A stretch of 13,657 nt of DNA from Rickettsia typhi (GTDB lineage Bacteria > Pseudomonadota > Alphaproteobacteria > Rickettsiales > UBA1997): assembly GCA_945906835.1 (NCBI GenBank), contig CAMDRL010000018.1:1-13657 (forward strand). The letters are read 5' to 3'. This document shows positions 1-5,737 of the stretch, in pieces (position 1 is the stretch's first letter; each line of letters opens with the position of its first letter). The position numbers and the translations under genes were made by a program. The notes under the pieces are model-generated. The model had not been told where the DNA came from. It did not search any database and saw nothing but the letters and a program-made list of their open reading frames with translations.

Positions 1-516
1 CGCCTTATCCCTATTCGCCTCTTGGCTAATTTTTGGATATTCATTATCAATCCAATCTTTAATAACCTGTGGCTGTTGTTTATATGACTTAAAAGCTGGT
101 TTTTGTGGAGTCATATTCCACTTGAGAAGAAGTCTTGAAATAGTTGTTAGACTTAACTCTTTGTGATATTTTTGTTTGATTAAATCACGAACCGATCCTC
201 TATTCCAAAGCATGAAAGGCAGCTGTAATTGTTCTGGGGTTTTATTAATGATTACTTTCCTAATCCAATTTTCTTCGCTTTTAACAAGGGCGGAATTCTG
301 ATATCTCTTCGCCCCTCTAGAGTCTTTTACTAAAGCTTTCTTGCCATTCTTTTTGTAAAGATTCACCCAAATTGATAGAGTTTCACGATGTAATTTATAT
401 TGTTTGGCAATTTTACTAATATTTTTAGCAGGCATAGACAATACAGCTTCAACCGCTATTTGTTTGAGCTCAAGCCTAGATTGTTTGGATAGTTTTCTCA
501 TGTCTGTTTTTTTCAT
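1..516 (-). CDS. IS630-family transposase, N-terminal part, cut by the left window edge
   Basis: The reverse strand reads open for 172 codons from an ATG at 516-514 to the window edge with no stop. The start is MKKTDMRKLSKQSRLEL. Residues of about 10-60 form a helix-turn-helix (KNISKIAKQYKLHRETLSIW), followed by a basic linker and a second winged-helix-like segment containing EQLQLPFMLWNRGSVRDLI and TTISRLLLKWNMTPQKP. This order, and the phrase 'LPF.LW.R..V..LI', is typical of the DNA-binding half of IS630/Tc1-type transposases. The DDE catalytic domain would lie beyond the edge, so activity cannot be judged. A second in-frame ATG lies at 501-499, and neither start has a visible ribosome binding site. 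Terminal inverted repeats cannot be defined because only one end is in view. The family call is by recognition of the HTH region; the frame itself is unambiguous. Confidence 0.85.
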   Translation of the reverse strand, partial: MKKTDMRKLSKQSRLELKQIAVEAVLSMPAKNISKIAKQYKLHRETLSIWVNLYKKNGKKALVKDSRGAKRYQNSALVKSEENWIRKVIINKTPEQLQLPFMLWNRGSVRDLIKQKYHKELSLTTISRLLLKWNMTPQKPAFKSYKQQPQVIKDWIDNEYPKISQEANRDKA

Positions 517-690
517 GAGGGTAATTTAGCTTGTGGTGATTAGATTGCAAGGGTTATTTGTGAGGTATTATGTGGTGGTGGTAATAGCTGCGATGAGATC
601 ATTATAGTCTCCATGTGTGGCTTTTCTAGATGTTTGGTCATTTTTATAATTCTCTTCGTAAATTCTTTATTTTTAGCTGTGTATTTTAAA
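517..690. other. Intergenic DNA upstream of the transposase, nothing recognised
   Basis: This is the first part of the 424-base gap between the transposase and der. It has GT-rich stretches, but I see no tRNA, no convincing open frame and no clear terminator. The IS end probably lies somewhere close to 517-560, but no terminal repeat can be assigned with one end only. Confidence 0.4.
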
Positions 691-770
691 ATGGACCCCG
701 CAACAAGTGCGGGGTGACATGACGAGTACACACTTCCTATTTGTCACCCCGCACTTGTTGCGGGGTCCAT
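691..770. repeat. Perfect 29-bp inverted repeat (palindromic element type A)
   Basis: The arm at 691-719 starts ATGGACCCCGCAACAAGTGC and is the exact reverse complement of the arm at 742-770, with a 22-base spacer. Each arm is also a small hairpin on its own: ACCCCGCA pairs with TGCGGGGT around the loop ACAAG. The element can therefore fold as one 29-bp stem or as two 8-bp hairpins. Its G+C content is far above its surroundings. This type of sequence, which reads as CHPALVAGSI when translated, is known as a dispersed intergenic repeat in several alphaproteobacteria. It may act as a terminator or RNA-stability element, but no T-run follows. Confidence 0.9.
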
Positions 771-880
771 GTAGTAACAAACTTAGATTCTTATGAATAA
801 GCATCGTTGCTAAAAACAGCAAGCTAGATCGTCACATATACCTGACAATTAATTTAATAATCAATTAAAATTTAAGCAGC

Positions 881-909
881 TTGAACAAGAAGTATTAATA
901 GTCTAAAAT
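881..909 (+). promoter_or_regulatory. Candidate sigma70-type promoter for der
   Basis: TTGAAC at 881-886 and TAAAAT at 904-909 are separated by 17 bases, the optimal spacing. The -10 box matches TATAAT at 5 of 6 positions and the -35 box matches TTGACA at 4 of 6. Transcription would start near 916, leaving a leader of about 25 bases before the der ATG at 941. AT-rich background makes chance matches common. Confidence 0.35.
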
Positions 910-940
910 TCCTGCTTTCAAAAACTCGAATTCAAAAAAC

Positions 941-2341
941 ATGTTTAAAATTGCAATTATTGGCAGGCCGAATGTTGGCAAATCTACGCTTTTTAATAAA
1001 TTAGTTGGTAAGCATTTCGCTATCACAGACAATACTCCCGGCGTTACCAGGGATCGCAAAGAATCTCGCGCCAATCTTGGGCCTTTAAGATTTATGGCGA
1101 TTGATACTGCTGGTTTGGAGAATGAAACTAATGACAAATCTCTTGAAAAAAGAATGTTTGAACAAACTGAAATTGCAGTAATGGACGCCGATCTTTGTTT
1201 ATTTGTGGTTGATGGCAAGTCGGGTGTGATTCCGAAAGATTTGGTTTTAGCTGATTTAATGCGTAAAAAAGGCAAAAAAACAATTTTAGTGGTGAATAAA
1301 TTTGAAGGAAAAAATGAAGAAATTTTGGGAAAAGAATATTATCGTTTAGGCTTTGGAGAGGCTGTGGCAATATCTGCAGAGCATCGTGAAGGTTTTCATG
1401 AATTATATGAAAAAATTGCACCTATTTATGAGGAATATGAAAGAAATTTCTCTGAATATGAAATTGATAAACAAGATGAAAAAGCTCTTTTGCAAATTGC
1501 TATTGTGGGAAGACCAAATGCTGGAAAATCAACTTTCTTAAATAAAATTCTTGATGAAGATAGAATGATTACTGGTCCAGAAGCTGGAATTACAAGAGAT
1601 GCTATTGCAATTGACCATGAATTTATGAGTCAAAAAATCCGCTTTATTGACACTGCGGGAATTAGAAAAAAAACCAGCATCACAGAAAAATTAGAACAAT
1701 TTTCAGCCTCAGACAGTTTCCGTGCCATTAATTTTGCGCAAGTTGTGATATTGTTGATTGATGCTAGCTCGCCACTTGATCATCAAGATTTGGCACTGGC
1801 TGGGCAAATTTTACAAGAAGGTCGTGGCTTAATTTTTGCTATTAACAAAATTGATACAGTTAAGGGTGATAAAGAAATTTTCTTACGCGAAATTCGCCTT
1901 AAATTACAATCGGTATTTAGAGAAGTTGATGGCGCGCCAATTCTTGGTATATCAGCAAAAAATGGTTACAATGTTCAAAAAACTTTAGAATATGCTTTGA
2001 AAGTTTATGACCAATGGCAAACTTATTTACCAACTTCAAAATTGCATGATTGGTTAAAAATGGCTGAAAAAAGTCATCCACCAAAATTAACTAAAGGTCG
2101 TGAAACTAAATTAAAATATGTAACGCAAATTAAAAAGCGTCCACCAAGTTTTGCAGTTTTCACCAATCATACCAAGGCTTTAGAAGGTGCTTATCAAAGA
2201 TATCTAGTTAATTCTTTGCGTGAAACTTTTGGTTTAAATTTAACACCAATCAGATTAGTTTTCCGTAAAAGTGAAAATCCTTTTGCAGGTAGAGTTGAAA
2301 AAACTTTCTCGAAAAAAACACATGTAAAAAAGAAAAAATAG
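941..2341 (+). CDS. der: Ribosome-assembly GTPase Der (EngA)
   Basis: Der is an essential GTPase with two tandem G domains that acts in assembly of the 50S ribosomal subunit. Domain 1 has the P-loop GRPNVGKST at residues 8-16, TPGVTRD at 32-38, DTAG at 55-58 and NKFE at 119-122. Domain 2 has GRPNAGKST at 190-198, DTAG at 237-240, NKID at 302-305 and SAK at 338-340. A KH-like C-terminal domain covers about 365-445 and ends in a lysine-rich tail (KKTHVKKKK). The 466-residue length is normal for the family. The Glu in place of Asp in the first NKxD motif is, from memory, common in alphaproteobacterial Der. The ATG at 941 places the P-loop at the expected distance from the N-terminus. No Shine-Dalgarno is visible. 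A candidate promoter lies just upstream, so der appears to be transcribed alone. Confidence 0.97.
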   Translation: MFKIAIIGRPNVGKSTLFNKLVGKHFAITDNTPGVTRDRKESRANLGPLRFMAIDTAGLENETNDKSLEKRMFEQTEIAVMDADLCLFVVDGKSGVIPKDLVLADLMRKKGKKTILVVNKFEGKNEEILGKEYYRLGFGEAVAISAEHREGFHELYEKIAPIYEEYERNFSEYEIDKQDEKALLQIAIVGRPNAGKSTFLNKILDEDRMITGPEAGITRDAIAIDHEFMSQKIRFIDTAGIRKKTSITEKLEQFSASDSFRAINFAQVVILLIDASSPLDHQDLALAGQILQEGRGLIFAINKIDTVKGDKEIFLREIRLKLQSVFREVDGAPILGISAKNGYNVQKTLEYALKVYDQWQTYLPTSKLHDWLKMAEKSHPPKLTKGRETKLKYVTQIKKRPPSFAVFTNHTKALEGAYQRYLVNSLRETFGLNLTPIRLVFRKSENPFAGRVEKTFSKKTHVKKKK

Positions 2342-2361
2342 TAACCGTTATCCTTACCCTT

Positions 2362-2475
2362 CTTGTAATCCCCGCGAAGGTGGGGATCCAGAAAGATTTT
2401 TTAATAGTACTTAAAAAATAAATTTGAGTTTGTTTGAATTATTTTATGGATCCCCTCCTTCGCTGGGATGACAAG
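2362..2475. repeat. Imperfect 29-bp inverted repeat between der and cobS (type B)
   Basis: The arm at 2362-2390 begins CTTGTAATCCCCGCGAAGG. It pairs with the arm at 2447-2475, which ends in CTGGGATGACAAG, at 26 of 29 positions across a 56-base spacer. The left arm alone forms a hairpin (ATCCCC at 2368-2373 with GGGGAT at 2382-2387). A run of six T at 2397-2402 follows, about nine bases later, so it could weakly terminate der transcription. The element lies 20 bases after the der stop and ends 53 bases before cobS. The sequence resembles the widespread 'GTCATCCC-GCGAAGG-GGGATCC' class of dispersed palindromes; that likeness is from memory. Confidence 0.85.
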
Positions 2476-2493
2476 AGAGATTAGGGAGAGCAG

Positions 2494-2521
2494 TTGTTGA
2501 TATTATCTGTTGAAATATAAT
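2494..2521 (+). promoter_or_regulatory. Candidate promoter for cobS with the -10 box almost on the start codon
   Basis: A perfect TATAAT at 2516-2521 is preceded by TTGTTG at 2494-2499 with a 16-base spacer. Only seven bases separate the -10 box from the ATG at 2529. The transcript would therefore begin at or next to the start codon, which would give a leaderless mRNA. Confidence 0.35.
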
Positions 2522-2528
2522 TATAAAT

Positions 2529-3473
2529 ATGAGTCAGAAAAACGCAGAAAAATTAATCAAAATAGATTGTAAAAAAATTTTTGGAGTTGCTCCAGAATTT
2601 GATGTTTATGGCTTTGCTAAAATAAGTGAATTCGTTCCGCAAATTGATGCTAATTATATTTTTGATCCAAAAACTACCGTTGCAATTTTGGCGGGTTTTG
2701 CTTTTAACAGCCGCGTTTTAATTCAAGGAATGCATGGAACTGGTAAATCAACTCATATTGAACAGGTGGCGGCACGCCTTAATTGGCCTTGTGTTAGAAT
2801 TAATTTTGATTCACAAATTACCCGTTTAGATTTGGTGGGAAAAGATGTTATTAAGTTAAAAGATGGCAAACAAATTACTGAATTTAAAGAAGGTATTATT
2901 CCTTTTGCTGTAAGGCGCAACATCGCTTTGGTTTTAGATGAATATGATGCCATTAAAACCGATGTTTCTTTTGTAATTCACCGTTTGCTTGAAAATGAAG
3001 GTAAATTTGCACTGTTAGAAGAAAATCAAGTTATCACGCCAAATCAACATTTCCGTTTATTTGCCACTTCAAATACTTTGGGCGCGGGAGATGATTTAGG
3101 AATTTATCACGGTACAAATTTGATTAATCAAGCGCAGATGGATCGCTGGAATATTGCAATTGCGCTGAATTATTTAAAAGAAAAGCAAGAGTTGGAAATT
3201 CTACAAAAAAAATTGCCTTTTTTAAATTCTAAACTTCATCAAGATACAGCTAAACTAATGGTGTGTTTAGCAAATTTAACTCGTGAAGCTTTTAAAAATG
3301 GTGATATTTCTACTTTAATTTCACTTAGAACTTTGATTTCTTGGGGTGGCAATATTCAAATTTTTAATTCAATTAAAGAGGCTTTTACGCTTAGTTTTTA
3401 TAATAAGGTAATTGATGATGAAAAGCCTGTGATTCGTGAGTTTTATCAAAGAGTTTTTGGTGAAGAGTTGTAA
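2529..3473 (+). CDS. cobS: CobS-like AAA+ ATPase (cobaltochelatase subunit family)
   Basis: CobS is the MoxR-type AAA+ ATPase that, with CobT and CobN, drives ATP-dependent cobalt insertion into hydrogenobyrinate a,c-diamide in aerobic cobalamin synthesis. This 314-residue protein has the family N-terminus (IDCKKIFGV, residues 12-20). It also has Walker A GMHGTGKST (67-75), VAARLNWPCVRINFD (80-94), Walker B LVLDEYD (134-140), sensor-1 FATSN (178-182), the NQAQMDRW segment with a likely arginine finger (200-207) and a sensor-2 region near LRT (266-268). Length and motif order match CobS closely. No cobT, cobN or other cobalamin gene is in the window; the next gene is an unrelated convergent reading frame ending 13 bases away. 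In lineages without the cobalamin pathway the protein may serve another chelatase-like or remodelling role, which is inference. The family call is firm, the substrate is not. Confidence 0.9.
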   Translation: MSQKNAEKLIKIDCKKIFGVAPEFDVYGFAKISEFVPQIDANYIFDPKTTVAILAGFAFNSRVLIQGMHGTGKSTHIEQVAARLNWPCVRINFDSQITRLDLVGKDVIKLKDGKQITEFKEGIIPFAVRRNIALVLDEYDAIKTDVSFVIHRLLENEGKFALLEENQVITPNQHFRLFATSNTLGAGDDLGIYHGTNLINQAQMDRWNIAIALNYLKEKQELEILQKKLPFLNSKLHQDTAKLMVCLANLTREAFKNGDISTLISLRTLISWGGNIQIFNSIKEAFTLSFYNKVIDDEKPVIREFYQRVFGEEL

Positions 3474-3486
3474 GAGTAAATTTTTA

Positions 3487-3942
3487 CTAAGAAAGTTCAA
3501 GACCCACTTTCTCTCCTTTAGCTCTGAGTCCGTCTTCTTTATTTCCATATTTTGCTAAAAGATCCAACTTTTTTTCTTCCTCAGCTGCTTTCTGGGCATC
3601 TTTCAAAGTTGAAGGATCCATTCTTGCGGGATCTTGCCCTTCGAAACCTTTCGGCATATCAACTCTTACAATCGGCACGCCTTCGCCATTTGGCACCAGC
3701 TCATATTTAAAGCCCAATTCTTTTATTTTTCCCATCAATGCTTTTGTAAAAACATCACATTCCCCTTTGGTGCGAAAATGAATATTTGTGTTTGTGGTTG
3801 GGTCCTTTCCGCTTTGAGATTGGCCGCAAGAATATTCGCAGGCAATTTGATTATTTGGATCTTCTTTGACTATGCTAATAGAATTGTATTTAGCCTGATC
3901 TATTAAACTTTTTAAGGAAGTGCCTAAGCTATTTTCTGTCAT
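3487..3942 (-). CDS. Hypothetical protein, 151 residues, cysteine-containing N-terminal half
   Basis: I do not recognise this protein. It has no signal peptide or membrane segment and is probably cytoplasmic or secreted by a leaderless route. The N-terminal half contains three cysteines (CEYSCGQSQSG and GECDVF). A compact predicted alpha/beta stretch follows (FTKALMGKIKELGFKYELV, then VPIVRVDMP). The C-terminal third is an acidic-basic helix (KDAQKAAEEEKKLDLLAKYG). The alternation of a long amphipathic helix and two beta-like strands suggests a small folded domain. It lies 72 bases downstream of the lysine-rich gene on the same strand and may share its transcript. Its stop lies 13 bases from the cobS stop, so the two genes converge. 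No Shine-Dalgarno precedes the ATG at 3942. It is likely a real gene, because it fills the space in the same orientation and has a non-random composition. Confidence 0.65.
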   Translation of the reverse strand: MTENSLGTSLKSLIDQAKYNSISIVKEDPNNQIACEYSCGQSQSGKDPTTNTNIHFRTKGECDVFTKALMGKIKELGFKYELVPNGEGVPIVRVDMPKGFEGQDPARMDPSTLKDAQKAAEEEKKLDLLAKYGNKEDGLRAKGEKVGLELS

Positions 3943-4014
3943 AAAATAAGAAAATTATTGAAGTGATTTAGGTAGTGTAGTTGAATATTGCAAATATTTC
4001 AAACTATTTTACAC

Positions 4015-4491
4015 CTAATGATTATGATTCTTAGGCCCACTTTCTCTTTCTTGCAAATCTTTAACAAAAGAACCCGTCACATGATGAGATTTAAGATGAA
4101 GTTGATTTACAAAAGTTTCTTTTAACTCTTCTTCCTTGCCCTCGTGAAGATTTTTGATTTTTTGTTTTATTCCTTCGCCTTTATTGTGTTTTAAATCTTT
4201 AGCTAGTTCAGCAGTATTATGTCCGCTGCCATCTGGGAGCTTAGATATTTCTCTAAGATCATTAATGCTAACATTAATTTTTACAGCAATGTTACTAAAA
4301 GTTGTGGCATCATCTATTTCTTTTTTGCGTTTTTTATCAACAATATCAACATTTCTATCTTTAATCTTAGACTTCTCTCTGGGCGATTCTCCATCATTAT
4401 TTTTTTTGATTTTTTTTACAGACAATTTTTTCTTTTTTTTGTTTGCCAACATTATTTCCATCTGCATTTCTTCGATTGTTTTATATATCAT
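4015..4491 (-). CDS. Hypothetical lysine-rich, highly charged protein, 158 residues
   Basis: I do not recognise this protein. It begins MIYKTIEEMQMEIMLANKK. Basic clusters follow (KKKKKLSVKKIKK at about 18-30, DKKRKKEID at about 52-60), then a moderately hydrophobic stretch (FSNIAVKINVSINDLREISKL). The C-terminal half is a charged region rich in Lys, Glu and His ending KNHNH. There is no signal peptide or membrane segment. Much of it is predicted to be helical or disordered. The start lies seven bases after the xerD stop, so it is very probably co-transcribed with xerD. An internal Met at residue 10 is an alternative start. The basic clusters could bind nucleic acid or act as nuclear-localisation-like signals in a host; both are speculation. 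The lysine runs come from A-rich codons, which AT pressure alone can enrich. Confidence 0.6.
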   Translation of the reverse strand: MIYKTIEEMQMEIMLANKKKKKLSVKKIKKNNDGESPREKSKIKDRNVDIVDKKRKKEIDDATTFSNIAVKINVSINDLREISKLPDGSGHNTAELAKDLKHNKGEGIKQKIKNLHEGKEEELKETFVNQLHLKSHHVTGSFVKDLQERESGPKNHNH

Positions 4492-4498
4492 AAAATTA

Positions 4499-5482
4499 CT
4501 AAATTTTGCTTAATGGATGATTTCTAAATACCAAATCTTGTTTTTTAGAATCTAAAATATGGGTATAAATTTCAGTACTGGAAATATCGCTGTGGCCAAG
4601 TAACTCCTGTAAAACTCTTAAATCAATACCGTTGTTCAATAAATGGCTAGCAAAAGAATGGCGAATCACATGAGGATGAACTCTCGCCGCGTCAATTCCA
4701 GCTTTTTTTGCCAATTCTTTAAGCATTTGATGAAATCTTTGTCTGGTTATATGACTATATTTAGCAGTTTCGACATTTTCTTCTCTAATTTTTTCTTGTT
4801 TTTTACTGGAGCGCACAGTTCCCACAAAAAGCCATTTTGATTTTTCTTGTCCCATTATTTTACGAAAATTCAAATATTCGATTAGCTTTTTAATGGCAGA
4901 TTTATTGAGCGCAGCGATTCTTTCTTTATTGCCTTTACCTTTAACAATTAAATAATTTCTCAAAGTTTTTTGACCATTTTCATCATCAATTTCTTGAATG
5001 GCAGAAACTGGTAAGGAAACTAATTCGCTAACGCGAAGCCCGGCAGAATAAAGGATTTCAAACATACAAGAAAGTTTGATGCCAAATTCTGATTTATCAT
5101 TATTAATAAAGTCTAAAAGTTTAAAAATCTCTTCTTCGCTTAGAAATTTAGGCAATTTCAATTCTTTTTTTGGAGTATGTAAATGAAGAGTTGGATTTGT
5201 TTTTATGACATTTTCTTCTTCTAAAAACTTGTAAAAGCTTTTAAAACAAGAGATCTTGCGAGAAATTGAAGAAGAGCGGAAATCTTCTTGATGAAGATAA
5301 AAAAAATAATTTTTTAGATCATCAGATGAAACATTGGTAATTGAGATATTTTGTGCTTTGATGAATTTGTCAAATAATTCTAAATCTTTGCTGTAAGATA
5401 ATAAAGTGTTTAAAGATAGCCCGTCTTCGGCTCTAATTTTTTCTAAAAAACTGGTGACTAGGTGGTTTAAATTTGGTCTCAA
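4499..5482 (-). CDS. xerD: Tyrosine recombinase, XerD type
   Basis: Xer recombinases resolve chromosome dimers at dif during division, with FtsK at the septum. The N-terminal SAM-like DNA-binding domain covers about residues 5-95 (GLSLNTLLSYSKDLELF). The catalytic domain carries the full set: Arg150 in SAGLRVSEL, Lys183 in GKGNKER, His271 and Arg274 in HPHVIRH, His297 in LLGHSD and the nucleophile Tyr306 in TEIYTH. LPKFLSEEEI and the N-terminal pattern fit XerD better than XerC. At 327 residues it is longer than the usual 300 or so, owing to a charged insertion at about 222-243 and a smaller one near 166-175. Its start codon overlaps the stop of the upstream 70-residue gene in an ATGA arrangement, which implies translational coupling. 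The lysine-rich gene follows after seven bases. Recombinase identity is firm; XerD versus XerC is less so. Confidence 0.93.
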   Translation of the reverse strand: MRPNLNHLVTSFLEKIRAEDGLSLNTLLSYSKDLELFDKFIKAQNISITNVSSDDLKNYFFYLHQEDFRSSSISRKISCFKSFYKFLEEENVIKTNPTLHLHTPKKELKLPKFLSEEEIFKLLDFINNDKSEFGIKLSCMFEILYSAGLRVSELVSLPVSAIQEIDDENGQKTLRNYLIVKGKGNKERIAALNKSAIKKLIEYLNFRKIMGQEKSKWLFVGTVRSSKKQEKIREENVETAKYSHITRQRFHQMLKELAKKAGIDAARVHPHVIRHSFASHLLNNGIDLRVLQELLGHSDISSTEIYTHILDSKKQDLVFRNHPLSKI

Positions 5483-5691
5483 AGTTTTTGATCTTGATTA
5501 AGTGATTCTTGATTTTCAGGAAGGCAAATATTCACTTTATCTGTGATGTAAATTTTTAGCGTAATTTCTTTTTGAGTTGGTTTAAAATCATTAAAAAATA
5601 AAGAAATGAAAAAACCAAACATAATGAATAGACTTGACCAAAAGATTGCGTTTTTAAAAGCTGCTCTAGGTTCGTTTGTACTAAATGGCAT
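5479..5691 (-). CDS. Small single-span membrane protein, 70 residues, upstream of xerD
   Basis: I do not recognise this protein. A positively charged N-terminus (NEPRAAFKN) precedes one hydrophobic segment at about residues 14-34 (FWSSLFIMFGFFISLFF). A polar tail follows (TLKIYITDKVNICLPENQE). The arrangement suggests an inner-membrane protein with the tail outside the cytoplasm, by the positive-inside rule. Its stop overlaps the xerD start by four bases, which supports translation as the first gene of the xerD operon. It is divergent from the M48 peptidase gene, with 46 bases between the two starts. The exact coupling and the clear membrane segment favour a real gene over a chance frame. Confidence 0.6.
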   Translation of the reverse strand: MPFSTNEPRAAFKNAIFWSSLFIMFGFFISLFFNDFKPTQKEITLKIYITDKVNICLPENQESLNQDQKL

Positions 5692-5721
5692 GAACTTTAA
5701 TTTAATGATGAATCAAGAAAA

Positions 5722-5727
5722 TATAAT
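5722..5727 (+). promoter_or_regulatory. Candidate -10 box for the M48 peptidase gene
   Basis: A perfect TATAAT lies ten bases before the ATG at 5738. No good -35 box is visible at the right distance. If it is used, the transcript would have a leader of only a few bases. It lies within the 46-base divergent gap between the 70-residue gene and the peptidase gene. Confidence 0.3.
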
Positions 5728-5737
5728 CAAACATCAT

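Noticed and set aside
119..122. Association of NKFE in Der with loss of GTP specificity
   Set aside because: These are residue numbers in Der (about bases 1295-1306). A Glu in the first NKxD motif is, as far as I recall, usual in alphaproteobacterial Der, so it is not treated as an anomaly.
540..731. Minus-strand 63-codon reading frame starting MYSSCHPALVAGSI
   Set aside because: Its N-terminus is the translation of the palindromic repeat at 691-770, a pattern that often creates false genes in genomes with this repeat. The rest has no coding character.
4154..4527. Two overlapping hydrophobic plus-strand frames opposite the lysine-rich gene
   Set aside because: Runs of Lys codons (AAA) on the minus strand read as Phe (TTT) on the plus strand, which produces false membrane proteins. 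The minus-strand gene has the better context with xerD.
5606..5737. Longer start for the M48 peptidase at 5606
   Set aside because: It would put 44 residues before a clear signal peptide and overlap the divergent 70-residue gene by 86 bases. The ATG at 5738 gives a normal exported protein.
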